A DNA stretch of 64,000 nucleotides from an uncultured Alphaproteobacteria bacterium (GTDB lineage Bacteria > Pseudomonadota > Alphaproteobacteria > RF32 > CAG-239), in contig CAKQMH010000005.1 in NCBI GenBank assembly GCA_934254915.1, positions 26,119-90,118 on the forward strand. The letters are read 5' to 3'. Shown piece by piece: positions 18,442 through 27,850 of this stretch. Numbering within the stretch: the stretch's first letter is position 1; the number at the start of each line of letters is the position of its first letter. Position numbers and translations under genes: made by a program. The notes beneath the pieces were generated by a model. The model was not told where the DNA came from. It saw only the letters and a list, made by a program, of their open reading frames with translations, and did not search any database.

Positions 18442-19077
18442 TTATCTTAAGGCTTTGATATTCTTGGCATAGTCGCCGCCGTCAAACACGGCTGTTCCGG
18501 CAACCAAAATGTCCGCACCGGCGGCAATAGCTTCTGCTCCGGTCAAGGGATTAATTCCACCGTCGACCTCAAGTAGAATGTTGCGGCCGGCAATCAACTG
18601 TTTAATACGACTGATTTTAGCTAATTGCGACGGGATAAAGCTTTGCCCGCCAAAACCGGGATTGACACTCATAACCAAAATCTGATCGACCTTGTCCAAA
18701 ACATATTCAATCTCATGTTCTGAAGTCGCAGGATTGAGAGACACGCCGGCTTTGACACCAAGGTTTTTAATGGTTTGCAAGGTTTTATCCAAATGCGGAC
18801 ATGCCTCGGCGTGCACGGTTATAATATCCGCACCGGCATTGGAAAACCAGGACAACATATTATCCGGATTTTGCACCATCAAATGGACATCAAACGGCAA
18901 TTTGCTGTATGGACGCAAAGCTTTGACCAATTGAGGCCCAAAGGTTAGGTTCGGCACGAATGAACCATCCATAACATCAAGGTGAATCAAATCAGCACCG
19001 GCTTCTTCCAAACGCGCCAATTCATTTTTCAGGTCGGCAAAATCAGCCGATAAAATACTGGGGGCAATCAAAACCAT
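18442..19077 (-). CDS. rpe: Ribulose-phosphate 3-epimerase
   Basis: The protein has 211 residues from the ATG at 19077, which has AGGAGAAT upstream; the frame extends 15 codons further without a ribosome site. The TIM barrel has the family motifs [23 protein letters not shown] (with the metal-binding Asp and His), [11 protein letters not shown] and LEVDGGIN. It interconverts ribulose- and xylulose-5-phosphate in the pentose phosphate pathway, together with the transketolase at 22-24 kb. Confidence 0.97.
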   Translation of the reverse strand: MVLIAPSILSADFADLKNELARLEEAGADLIHLDVMDGSFVPNLTFGPQLVKALRPYSKLPFDVHLMVQNPDNMLSWFSNAGADIITVHAEACPHLDKTLQTIKNLGVKAGVSLNPATSEHEIEYVLDKVDQILVMSVNPGFGGQSFIPSQLAKISRIKQLIAGRNILLEVDGGINPLTGAEAIAAGADILVAGTAVFDGGDYAKNIKALR

Positions 19078-19224
19078 TTTTATTCTCCTGCAACAGCGTT
19101 TTCTTTTAAGATAAACCACCATAATATTAAATACCAGTAAAATATTATCACCGCCTTGATTTTTAAATAAAGCTGATTACTTGACAAACAGGAACCAATT
19201 TTAACGACATTAAGGAGATTTGAA

Positions 19225-19737
19225 ATGGGAGAAATGGCGCAAAAAATTGTCAAAATCGATAATGAAGAATTATTAAAAATCTTGAATCAGGCTTTTGCCG
19301 AAGAATGGCTGGCCTATTATCAATATTGGGTGGGCGCACAAGTAGCGGTAGGCCCGATGCGCACATCCGTGATTGCGGAATTTGAAGAACATGCCGACGA
19401 AGAACTAAAACACGCCAAATGGCTGAGTGAGCGCATTGTGCAGCTTGGCGGCGTACCGCTTCTTAATCCCAAAGACTGGGAACATACCGCCAAATGCAAA
19501 TACGAGATTCCGGATAAACCGTATATAATGAATCTGCTGAAACAAAACCTGATTGCCGAACGCTGCGCTATTGCCCGCTATCAGGGAATCTGTGAAATGA
19601 CTTTCGGTAAAGATTATGAAACTTTTCGCATTTCAGCTAAGATTTTAAAGGAAGAACTGCAGCACGAACAAGAAATGGGCGACTTTATAGATGACATAAA
19701 AGCCGGAATGGAACACGGAGCGATGCTTCAAAGTTAA
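19225..19737 (+). CDS. Ferritin-like diiron protein
   Basis: The 170-residue all-helical protein follows TAAGGAGA. It keeps the diiron pattern: Glu at 26/27, EELKH (60-63), a Glu in LIAERCAIARY (near 111), and EELQHEQ (near 146). That is the ExxH spacing of the ferritin / bacterioferritin / Dps superfamily. The sequence does not match classic Dps or Bfr closely, so iron storage or peroxide detoxification is inferred. It is a single gene, divergent from rpe. Confidence 0.85.
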   Translation: MGEMAQKIVKIDNEELLKILNQAFAEEWLAYYQYWVGAQVAVGPMRTSVIAEFEEHADEELKHAKWLSERIVQLGGVPLLNPKDWEHTAKCKYEIPDKPYIMNLLKQNLIAERCAIARYQGICEMTFGKDYETFRISAKILKEELQHEQEMGDFIDDIKAGMEHGAMLQS

Positions 19738-19943
19738 CTCATTGATTTTTATAAATAACTATCATCATGTTATATAATAACAGCTTTTATTTATTGACAT
19801 ATTTGTCCAAATATTTCACAATGTCGGCAATAAGTGATTCGTTTGGATTCGCTTTTTGAGAGTTTATATCGAAGATAATTGAATGCCGACAAACATTGCT
19901 TCTAACTCCAAATAAATTGTTTGTTTTGGTAAACATTGACGAT

Positions 19944-19980
19944 ATAAAAAGGAAGGCTGCTTTAAGCAAAAGCAGCCTTT
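19944..19980 (-). terminator. Intrinsic terminator of fba
   Basis: An 11-bp stem (AAGGCTGCTTT / AAAGCAGCCTT, about 19953-19979) lies 30 bases past the fba stop, followed on the minus strand by CCTTTTTAT. The stretch 19738-19943 holds no gene I can support. Confidence 0.8.
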
Positions 19981-20006
19981 TCTTTAATCAGTTTAAGCTT
20001 AAGGGC

Positions 20007-21056
20007 CTAAATTTCACCATCGGCATAGCGTTTAGCCATAACCGACATCGGTGTAACTTTAATTTTATCAGCATGGCCGGCCGCACCGAAGGCAATATAG
20101 CGAGCTTCGCAAACTTTTTGCATTTCTTCAATCGCCGGTTTGAGATATTTACGAGGATCAAACTCTTTCGGATTTTCGGCAAAAATCTTGCGGATTGCAC
20201 CGGTAATAGCCATACGGCAGTCAGTGTCGACGTTAACCTTGCGAACACCGGATTTAATTCCGCGGACAATTTCTTCAACCGGAACACCATAGGTTTGAGG
20301 AATAGCACCGCCGTAAGCATTAATCAAATCCTGCAGCTCTTGCGGAACAGAAGAAGAACCATGCATAACCATATGGGTGTTAGGCAGTTTTTTGTGAATT
20401 TTTTCGATTGTTTCAATTGAGAGAATTTCACCATCCGGCTTACGTGTAAACTTGTAAGCTCCGTGAGATGTTCCGACTGCAACAGCCAAAGCATCAAGAT
20501 GTGTTTCTTCAACAAAGCGGGCAGCTTCATCCGGATCGGTAACCAAACGTTTTTTATCAATAACGCCTTCTGCACCATGGCCGTCTTCTTTGTCGCCTTT
20601 ACCGGTTTCCAAAGAGCCGATAACACCTAATTCACCTTCTACCGAAGCACCAACAGCATGAGCGCGGGCAACAACTTCTTTAGTTACTTTAACATTGTAC
20701 TCAAAGGAAGACGGTGTCTTGCCGTCAGCTTCCAAAGAACCGTCCATCATAACGGATGAATAACCGTTAACAATAGCTGATTGGCAAATATTAACCGAAG
20801 AACCGTGGTCTTGGTGCAAACAAATCGGCAATTCCGGAAACATTTCAATACCGGCAGCAACCATATGACGAATCATCGGATCACCGGCAAATTTGCGAGC
20901 TCCGGTTGAGGTTTGCAAAATAACCGGCGCATTAACCTTGCGGGCAGCCTGCAAAACTGCAATAACCTGCTCCATATCGTTAATATTAAAAGCCGGAACA
21001 CCATAGCTGTTCTCAGCGGCATGGTCAAGAATCTGACGCATTGTAACTAAAGGCAT
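20007..21056 (-). CDS. fba: Fructose-bisphosphate aldolase, class II
   Basis: The 349-residue protein is a CbbA-type class II aldolase. It has GVPAFNINDMEQ, the metal region LHQDHGSS, the second metal motif GTSHGAYK, and VMHGSSSVP and VNVDTDCRMA for phosphate binding. It cleaves fructose 1,6-bisphosphate to DHAP and G3P with zinc. AAGGAGATA precedes the ATG. Transcribed alone on the minus strand. Confidence 0.96.
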   Translation of the reverse strand: MPLVTMRQILDHAAENSYGVPAFNINDMEQVIAVLQAARKVNAPVILQTSTGARKFAGDPMIRHMVAAGIEMFPELPICLHQDHGSSVNICQSAIVNGYSSVMMDGSLEADGKTPSSFEYNVKVTKEVVARAHAVGASVEGELGVIGSLETGKGDKEDGHGAEGVIDKKRLVTDPDEAARFVEETHLDALAVAVGTSHGAYKFTRKPDGEILSIETIEKIHKKLPNTHMVMHGSSSVPQELQDLINAYGGAIPQTYGVPVEEIVRGIKSGVRKVNVDTDCRMAITGAIRKIFAENPKEFDPRKYLKPAIEEMQKVCEARYIAFGAAGHADKIKVTPMSVMAKRYADGEI

Positions 21057-21226
21057 ATTTTATCTCCTTATAAAGCTTTAATAACTATCGGCAAATATAT
21101 TACCTTGCGTATTATTTGCAAGAAAATTTTAAAAGTTCTGCCTGTTGATTTTTTTCTTGAATTTTAGACAAATTAGTCATAAATTATAATTTATATAAAT
21201 GATTATTAATTTTAAAATTTCTTATT

Positions 21227-21631
21227 ATGGAACAGATTTTCTTCTTAATCATTGCGGTTTCCGCTTTTGCAATTGTTTACGCATCAAACAGATGTTATGT
21301 TAAACACTTTTGTGATGCCCAATTTTCATCACGCCGCGGAAACAGTTATTGGCAGCTTTTGGCTGCTATATTTCTAATGGCCTTTATGGCATATTTTTCG
21401 ACATCGGATATTCTGATAACTTACGCGACATTGTTGTTGGTCATCTTTGGATTTTTTACAATGTTAAAAGTAGTAAAACACAGGAAATATGCTGGTATGC
21501 AAGGTATATCACTAGGAGCTAAGCGATATCATCTGTCTATTGTCCGCGACTATATCCGGTGGTATTTTATGGCAGCAGGTCTGATTATTTTGAGCACCAT
21601 CGTTTTGGTTATCTTCCAGACGATGATTTAG
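21227..21631 (+). CDS. Small membrane protein, no Shine-Dalgarno
   Basis: The 134-residue protein has about three to four membrane helices (1-20, 43-60, 63-82, 112-132) and a short basic loop (KHRKYAG). No family is recognised. The leader is very AT-rich, and the ATG follows TTCTTATT with no purine-rich ribosome site, unlike most genes here. It converges on the next gene and shares a terminator with it. Confidence 0.65.
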   Translation: MEQIFFLIIAVSAFAIVYASNRCYVKHFCDAQFSSRRGNSYWQLLAAIFLMAFMAYFSTSDILITYATLLLVIFGFFTMLKVVKHRKYAGMQGISLGAKRYHLSIVRDYIRWYFMAAGLIILSTIVLVIFQTMI

Positions 21632-21636
21632 AGTAA

Positions 21637-21675
21637 AGAAAAACACCTTAGATAAATCCTAAGGTGTTTTTTTAT
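21637..21675. terminator. Bidirectional terminator
   Basis: AAACACCTTAG (21641-21651) pairs with CTAAGGTGTTT (21659-21669), with an A run on the left and a T run on the right. It serves the convergent small genes on both sides. Confidence 0.85.
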
Positions 21676-21688
21676 TTGCAAGGGGCTG

Positions 21689-22075
21689 TTATCGTCCGGT
21701 TCTATCGCTATTACGACGATAGATAATATCATTGATGATAGTGTAATCATCAGACTCCCGATCGGAGATATAGCGCCAAACAGTTGTTCCCATGGCCACA
21801 AAAGTATGTCCGAGCGGATACTCAATAACCTTCGTGGTCTTGACGGGAGCGAATTGCTCGTCTTTTGATGTTCTTTCATCAAAAGCCTTAACATAAAAAT
21901 ACGTTGGTACGTTGTCTTTCATAACTTTGGCAATAAAGCACACGTAACCACTATCCTTCCTGTCCTGACGATATATACGACCGACGAAAAAATCAGCACG
22001 CGCTATCAGGAAACCTGCCTTTAGGGCAATCTGCTGGGCTTGAGAAGCGCGGCAGATAAATTGTTTTTGTTCCAT
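21689..22075 (-). CDS. Hypothetical protein, no Shine-Dalgarno
   Basis: The 128-residue soluble protein contains several YxVxxF strands and the central stretch GYVCFIAKVMKDNVPTYFYV. It has no signal peptide and no recognised family. The ATG follows GTTTTAT with no ribosome site. It pairs convergently with the membrane gene at 21227, suggesting a small inserted unit between fba and tkt. Confidence 0.6.
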   Translation of the reverse strand: MEQKQFICRASQAQQIALKAGFLIARADFFVGRIYRQDRKDSGYVCFIAKVMKDNVPTYFYVKAFDERTSKDEQFAPVKTTKVIEYPLGHTFVAMGTTVWRYISDRESDDYTIINDIIYRRNSDRTGR

Positions 22076-22191
22076 ATAAAACGATATTAAAATAATTAAA
22101 CTAGCAATAAAATTATGCTATTAACATAGACAGCGTTTAATATTTTGTCAACACGTTGTTGCAATTTTTGACACAGAAAAACCGTTTGATG

Positions 22192-24171
22192 CTATTTTTT
22201 TAAACAATTTTTGACCGAATCAACAACTTCGTCGACCGTAATACCAAAATACGGATACAATTCGCCGGCCGGAGCAGAAGCGCCAAAACCGTCCATACCG
22301 ATAATGTCACCCTTAAGTCCGACATATTTTTCCCAACCGAATTTGGCCGCAGCTTCTACCGCTACACGGGGAGCTTGACCTAAAACCTGTTCCTGATAGT
22401 CAATCGGCTGAGCATCAAACAACTCAGTGCAAGGCATCGAAACAACCGCGGTTTTAATTCCTTCCTGCCGTAATTTTTCCATAGCTTCAACCGCAAGCGA
22501 AACCTCCGAACCGGTCGCAATAATCGTAGCCTGTCTATCTTTATCGTCGCCGGCAATGACATAACCGCCTTTAGCCGTTAAATTTTCCGTTGCCGATGTA
22601 CGCAACAGCGGCAGGTTTTGACGGCTCAAAACCAACATACTCGGTTTATTGTCCGTAGTAATGGCAAGCTGCCAGGCTTCAGCCGTTTCGACCACATCGC
22701 ACGGGCGGAAAGTCAAAATATTCGGCATAGCCCGATATGAAGCCAGATGTTCAATCGGCTGATGAGTAGGTCCGTCTTCACCGACTCCTATCGAATCATG
22801 GGTCAAGACATAGATAACTCTAATTCCCATTAGCGCGGCCAAGCGCATGGACGGGCGCATATAGTCCGAAAAGACAAAGAAAGTGCCGCCGAACGGAATC
22901 AAACCGCCGTGCAAAGCAATACCGTTCATCATTGCGCCCATTGCATGTTCGCGAATGCCATACATAATATTGTTGCCGTTATAGTCTTGAGCGGTAATCG
23001 TCTTAGAAGCTTTGGTCAAAGTGAGGTTGGAAGCTGCCAGGTCAGCTGAACCGCCGATAATCTCAGGTAAATGCGGCACAATAGCTTCCAAACACATTTG
23101 TGATGACTTACGGGTAGCAACTTTAGTTTTTTCGGCAATGGCCGTCAGCTTGAGCTGATTTAGTTCTTTATCCCAATCGGCAGGAAGTTTGCCGGCAATC
23201 ACATCTTGAAAAGCTTTACCTTTGGCTTTAGCTCTCCGTTGCCAATTTTGAAACTCTGCATGGCTGCGCTGTCCGGCTTCACGCCAGGCGTGGAGAATAT
23301 CAGCCGGAACTTCAAACGGCGCAGCGTTCCAATGCAGTTTGCTGCGCATAGCCGCCAACTCCTCCGCACCCAATGGTGAACCATGGCATTTGGAAGTACC
23401 GCACTTGGTCGGTGCACCAAAACCGATTTGAGTTTTGCAGGCAATTAAAGTCGGTTTTTTAGATTTTTGCGCTTTTTTAATCGCACGCGAAACGGCACAG
23501 TGATTATGCCCGTCAACGGCAATCGTATTCCAGCCGCAGGCCTCAAAACGTTTACGTTGGTCAGTTGAATTAGCGGCAGTTACATGTCCGTCAATCGTGA
23601 CATTATTATTATCCCAAAAGACAATCAATTTATTTAGCTTGAGATGTCCGGCCAGAGAAATGGCTTCTTCCGAAATTCCCTCCATCAAGCATCCGTCACC
23701 GGCAATTACATAGGTATAGTGGTTACAAACATCTTCACCATATTTAGCGGCCATAACGCGTTCGGCCAAAGCCATACCGACAGCCGAACTGATACCCTGC
23801 CCCAATGGTCCGGTAGTCATATCAATACCGGCAAGATGCCCGTATTCCGGATGTCCGGCGGTTTTAGCGCCAAGTTGACGGAAGTTTTTAATATCCTCAA
23901 TAGTTATATCTTTGTAACCAAGCAAGTAAAGCAGAGAATAAAGCAGCATTGAACCGTGTCCGGCAGACAGGACAAAACGGTCACGGTCAAACCACCGCGG
24001 ATTTTGCGGATCAAGTTTGATGAAGTTGCGGAACAAAACCGTAGCAACATCGGCCATACCCAACGGCATTCCGGGGTGGCCGGATTTCGACTTTTCAATT
24101 GCATCAGCCGACAAAAAACGAATCGCATTAGCCATATCTTTTTCAAAATGGCAACAAGAGCAAAAATTCAT
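22192..24171 (-). CDS. tkt: Transketolase
   Basis: The protein has 659 residues from the ATG at 24171 (AAAGG upstream; the preceding TTG is less likely). It carries NAIRFLSADAIEKSKSGHPGMPLG, the TPP/Mg motif GDGCLMEGISEEA (near 150), FWDNNNVTIDG, and the pyrimidine-binding middle domain (GIREHAMGAMMNG). The C-terminal domain (about 520-655) is complete. It transfers two-carbon units in the pentose phosphate pathway. The start has an unusual Cys-rich lead (CSCC) before the conserved region. Confidence 0.96.
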   Translation of the reverse strand: MNFCSCCHFEKDMANAIRFLSADAIEKSKSGHPGMPLGMADVATVLFRNFIKLDPQNPRWFDRDRFVLSAGHGSMLLYSLLYLLGYKDITIEDIKNFRQLGAKTAGHPEYGHLAGIDMTTGPLGQGISSAVGMALAERVMAAKYGEDVCNHYTYVIAGDGCLMEGISEEAISLAGHLKLNKLIVFWDNNNVTIDGHVTAANSTDQRKRFEACGWNTIAVDGHNHCAVSRAIKKAQKSKKPTLIACKTQIGFGAPTKCGTSKCHGSPLGAEELAAMRSKLHWNAAPFEVPADILHAWREAGQRSHAEFQNWQRRAKAKGKAFQDVIAGKLPADWDKELNQLKLTAIAEKTKVATRKSSQMCLEAIVPHLPEIIGGSADLAASNLTLTKASKTITAQDYNGNNIMYGIREHAMGAMMNGIALHGGLIPFGGTFFVFSDYMRPSMRLAALMGIRVIYVLTHDSIGVGEDGPTHQPIEHLASYRAMPNILTFRPCDVVETAEAWQLAITTDNKPSMLVLSRQNLPLLRTSATENLTAKGGYVIAGDDKDRQATIIATGSEVSLAVEAMEKLRQEGIKTAVVSMPCTELFDAQPIDYQEQVLGQAPRVAVEAAAKFGWEKYVGLKGDIIGMDGFGASAPAGELYPYFGITVDEVVDSVKNCLKK

Positions 24172-24193
24172 CAACTTTACCTTTCATTATAAG

Positions 24194-24835
24194 TTATTTA
24201 AACAGACTGCAACCGCCGCAGGAAGATTTTTCAGACTGCGGACGAGCCGAGACTTCCGGTTCGGCGTCAAGCTGTTCAACTGCGCGAACGCGAGTAGTTT
24301 CCATATACATAGGATCATTTTGAACATTGTAACGATATTTGACATCAAATGTCCGCTGATTGTAGCGGAACTCCTCCAAGCTGACATCCAAAGCCAAAAT
24401 AATCTCAAAATCAGGATCATCAGCCGGAATTTTTACTTTGACCGCACGACCGTTAAAACTCTTCTCTTTCACATCTGCCGGAATGTTAACCGATGCGCTG
24501 TAAGAATGTTTGCCCAAATACTCCGGCGGGCCTTTAATGGTTTCGGTATAAAAATTGAAATCGACCTGCGTTTCATCAGAATCGCGCAAACGTTGGACTT
24601 CAAATTGCGGAGTAATTACGGCATAGTGGCGGTTGGAAGCTGTTTCGGGATAGCAATACCCCTCATAACCTTTCAGCTCAATCTGAAACTCGTCTTCATA
24701 AGTAACCTTTTGCGTAACGTAAGCTTTTTCGCGCGGAATGGAGACATTGGGACAAATATATCCGTCATAATCCCCCTCAAACCAAGCGCATGAGGCTAAC
24801 AGCAAGCTAAAAGACAATCCGATTTTTTTGAGCAT
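24194..24835 (-). CDS. Lipoprotein with C-terminal CGGC tail
   Basis: The protein has 213 residues from the ATG at 24835 (AAAGGAGGA upstream). A lipoprotein signal ends LLASC. The middle is beta-rich (VTYEDEFQIELKGYEGYCYPE, VDFNFYTETIKGPPEY, VKVKIPADDPDFEIILALDVSL). It ends SSCGGCSLFK, a CxxC-like tail after a Pro/Ser linker. No family is recognised. It sits between rlmD and tkt on the same strand, with short spacing. Confidence 0.75.
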   Translation of the reverse strand: MLKKIGLSFSLLLASCAWFEGDYDGYICPNVSIPREKAYVTQKVTYEDEFQIELKGYEGYCYPETASNRHYAVITPQFEVQRLRDSDETQVDFNFYTETIKGPPEYLGKHSYSASVNIPADVKEKSFNGRAVKVKIPADDPDFEIILALDVSLEEFRYNQRTFDVKYRYNVQNDPMYMETTRVRAVEQLDAEPEVSARPQSEKSSCGGCSLFK

Positions 24836-24867
24836 AGTTCCTCCTTTGAACCTAATATACAAAAGCT

Positions 24868-26007
24868 CTAGCCTTTTGTAAACAGGGCAACGATTTCGCT
24901 GTGGTTAGAATAAACAAATTGATCCACAAAAGTTACTTCATCCAGATGATAACCGGCAGAAATCAGCGTATCGGCATCATTAACAAAAGTATTGGGATTG
25001 CAGGAAACAGCAATAACTTTATGCGGGAAAGCGCTGGTTTGGGCAGCGGCAGCCAATTGCGCAACCTGAGCGGCAGCACCGGCACGCGGCGGGTCAAACA
25101 CCACTGCGGCAAAACCTGACAACTCACCGGCATCCAGCGGATATTTAAACAAATTGCGACACTTAACCGTAACATTGCTAATCATATTCTTATTTACGGA
25201 ATCCTGAAAACCGTTCAGCAGTTCCGCTGACGAATCGACAGCCGTAATTTTACGCGCCGTATCACGGCATAAATGATATGAAAAGGTTCCGACGCCGCAA
25301 AATAAATCGGCAATTGCACCCTTGGTATCCCCCAAATAGTGCATAACCAAAGATGTCAGAGCCTGCTCGCCTTCAAACGACGGCTGCAAAAAAGTTCCGG
25401 CCGGAATATAGACATGATAACCGCCGATGTTCACAAACGGTTTGGATTTTTCAATTAACGGCTCGCAACGGTCAGACGGATTGCGGCGATGTGAAATACG
25501 AATGACATCAGCCCATGACTGCGCCATTTCAAAAATGACCATACGAGCATTCAAATCAAGCGGCTCGTCATATTCCAAAACGACATCAATACCGCCTTCG
25601 GCCTGACACAGCCAAACATCCCCACCCTCGATATAACGCGTCAACTGCTTTTTGCCTTTTTTAATGACTTGCGGCTGCCGGCATAATTCTTGCAAAAGTG
25701 CTCGAATCCGCGGCAAAACAGCGTTAAGCGCCGGAGTTAACAGGGCACAATTTTCAATCGGGCAGATTTCCCGACTTTGAGCGACATTAAAACCTAGCAC
25801 AATCTCGCCTTTGGTACGGCGAAAGGCCAAGCTGGCGCGGCGGCGTGTGCCGTCGGCAATAAAAATCGGGGTTCCGGTTTTAATATCGGCTTGCTTAATC
25901 CGGCTCAACACCTGAGCGAAAAATGCTTGTTTATGCCGGCGATAATCTTCTTCGCCAAGGTTTCGCAGCGGACAACCGCCGCAAATGTTTTCACAATCAC
26001 AAGACAT
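24868..26007 (-). CDS. rlmD: 23S rRNA (uracil-5-)-methyltransferase
   Basis: The protein has 379 residues from the ATG at 26007; an upstream frame runs into the GGDEF gene and is rejected. An N-terminal iron-sulfur cluster motif (C3, C5, C9, C12 in MSCDCENICGGC, plus CPIENC later) is followed by the SAM-binding motif DLFCGVGTFS and the DPPRAG motif. The catalytic Cys is in VSCNP. It matches RlmD/RumA, which methylates a 23S uridine; RlmC or TrmA specificity cannot be excluded. The GGAGG upstream is 12 bases from the start, longer than usual. Confidence 0.9.
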   Translation of the reverse strand: MSCDCENICGGCPLRNLGEEDYRRHKQAFFAQVLSRIKQADIKTGTPIFIADGTRRRASLAFRRTKGEIVLGFNVAQSREICPIENCALLTPALNAVLPRIRALLQELCRQPQVIKKGKKQLTRYIEGGDVWLCQAEGGIDVVLEYDEPLDLNARMVIFEMAQSWADVIRISHRRNPSDRCEPLIEKSKPFVNIGGYHVYIPAGTFLQPSFEGEQALTSLVMHYLGDTKGAIADLFCGVGTFSYHLCRDTARKITAVDSSAELLNGFQDSVNKNMISNVTVKCRNLFKYPLDAGELSGFAAVVFDPPRAGAAAQVAQLAAAAQTSAFPHKVIAVSCNPNTFVNDADTLISAGYHLDEVTFVDQFVYSNHSEIVALFTKG

Positions 26008-26014
26008 AAAAAAC

Positions 26015-27700
26015 TTATTCCTCCAACTTTCCACCCTCGACACCGTCAAGCAGCGAAATCTCGACATTATCCTCTTTATCAAAAACCGGATGATGATTTT
26101 GGCTTTCGTCTTTATGTTCCTTTTGACCTTGCGCAACATATGCCTGCCAATCATCAGGAGTGAAGACCTCGACCCGATTACGTCCGTTCTGCTTAGCTTT
26201 ATACAAAGCTTCATCAGCGGTTTTGATTAAGGTATCAATATTATCCGAAACAGCCGAAGACGACACACCGATGCTGACCGTGAACTTAACCGGCTGATTG
26301 TCGTCCGAATAAACCACGACTTCCGATATGCTTTCGCGCACCCTGTCGGCAACGCCGCGCGCCTGTTCGGCCGGTATTTCGGGCAAAAAGACGACAAATT
26401 CTTCCCCGCCGTAGCGAGCAACAATATCTTTGTCGCGTAAGGCACGTTCGGCCGTGGCTGCCAGCTCAATCAATACCTTATCACCGACTTTGTGGCCGTA
26501 AGTATCGTTAACCCGCTTAAAAAGATCGGCATCCAACATCAAAACACTATATGCCTGATTGGCGGACTTGGCTTTCAAAATCTGCTTATTTACTTCATCT
26601 TCAAAATAGCGGCGGTTATACAAAGCCGTTAAAGGATCGCGCGTGGCTTGATTTTTGAGCAGCACTTCGCGGTTTTTGCGCGAGGTAATATCCTGAAATG
26701 CCGAATACAAAACCAAATCATAGTTATAGTCAATAATATTAGCCGAGGCTAAAAGCCAAAAAGGAGTACCGAGCGTCGGGGAATTTACCAAAATTTCAAA
26801 GTCCTGAACCACCCGTTCCTGTTCCAAACGCTCATTAAGCAGGCGGCGATTATCCGAATCGGCAAAAAAGTCTTTAAAATGGTAACGATCCATTTCATCG
26901 GGATTTATGCCGAATAACTTAACGGCATTGCTGTTGGCTAATATAATTTTATCATCAACCACGCGTGAAATAATAATCGGGAATGGCGAAGATTTAATAA
27001 TTTCCTGAAAACGCAGATTATTTTTAGCAACTTCGGTTTCGCTTTTTTGCAGACTGTCAGCCAGAGCATTCATGCCCATAAGCATAAACGCCACCGCCAA
27101 TAACGGATAAAAAGCCGCCAATAAGCAAAAAACATTTATATCAAAAGTAAACGGAACATCAAAAAGCTTCAACCCGAACCAAACAACCGCCAAAGTACTC
27201 CACAATGCCGCAAGGATATAGCCGCCGTTATTTTTCTGGCGGGTTTCCGACCACAAGCTCAACGCCACGTACGAAAAACCGGCCAACGGAAAGATTTGGC
27301 GCATATTATTAACAATGACCCCGTCCGGCAGTAATAATAAAAAGAATACAATCGCAAACAACCCTAATCCGGCAATGCCAAGTGTGACTATTTTGTCCGG
27401 ATAATCATGCACCAGAAACTGTGATGCCGACAAACTCATTAGCAACATGGCGGCCAGACAAAGTAACAGTTCCACCAACATATACAGAGTTATATCACCG
27501 CCGGCATTATATATATCGGTAACTTTTACGCCCATATAATTAGCGGCAAAATCGAACGCCAAAGCCCAAAACAGCAGCCACAAAGATGAGCTGATTTTGC
27601 TTGAACGGCCGACAAAAAGCGTTGCCAAAAACAATACCAGCAATCCGAACAAAGAAACTGCCTGCCAGCTCTCCGGATTAAAAACATTAAGATTTTCCAT
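26015..27700 (-). CDS. PAS-GGDEF diguanylate cyclase
   Basis: The protein has 561 residues from the ATG at 27700 (GAGGAGTGGCA upstream). About seven N-terminal membrane helices (10-220) are followed by a PAS domain (about 230-350: ISRVVDDKIILANSNAVKLFGINPDEMDRY). The GGDEF domain then carries GGEEF in RYGGEEFVVFLPE. RDKD lies five residues before GGEEF and is an RxxD inhibitory site, so product inhibition by c-di-GMP is expected. It likely makes c-di-GMP in response to a membrane or redox signal. It ends 8 bases from the rlmD start. Confidence 0.93.
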   Translation of the reverse strand: MENLNVFNPESWQAVSLFGLLVLFLATLFVGRSSKISSSLWLLFWALAFDFAANYMGVKVTDIYNAGGDITLYMLVELLLCLAAMLLMSLSASQFLVHDYPDKIVTLGIAGLGLFAIVFFLLLLPDGVIVNNMRQIFPLAGFSYVALSLWSETRQKNNGGYILAALWSTLAVVWFGLKLFDVPFTFDINVFCLLAAFYPLLAVAFMLMGMNALADSLQKSETEVAKNNLRFQEIIKSSPFPIIISRVVDDKIILANSNAVKLFGINPDEMDRYHFKDFFADSDNRRLLNERLEQERVVQDFEILVNSPTLGTPFWLLASANIIDYNYDLVLYSAFQDITSRKNREVLLKNQATRDPLTALYNRRYFEDEVNKQILKAKSANQAYSVLMLDADLFKRVNDTYGHKVGDKVLIELAATAERALRDKDIVARYGGEEFVVFLPEIPAEQARGVADRVRESISEVVVYSDDNQPVKFTVSIGVSSSAVSDNIDTLIKTADEALYKAKQNGRNRVEVFTPDDWQAYVAQGQKEHKDESQNHHPVFDKEDNVEISLLDGVEGGKLEE

Positions 27701-27850
27701 TGCCACTCCTCGTATAAAGCCAATTCGGCATAAGCATAGCCAAAGATTATTAAAATAAACTAAATTTCAGGCAAATTGAAAAAATTGATGATTATTTAAA
27801 AGTTTTAGACTAACATAGAGCTAAAGTTGATTATAAAACGGGGGATTTTT

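Noticed and set aside
19787..19969. 60-residue minus-strand frame downstream of fba
   Set aside because: It overlaps the fba terminator, lacks a ribosome site before any start codon, and shows no family pattern.
26008..26214. N-terminal extension of the rRNA methyltransferase
   Set aside because: The 69 extra codons overlap the GGDEF gene end and are Arg/Lys-rich with no family match; the conserved iron-sulfur motif starts right after the ATG at 26007.
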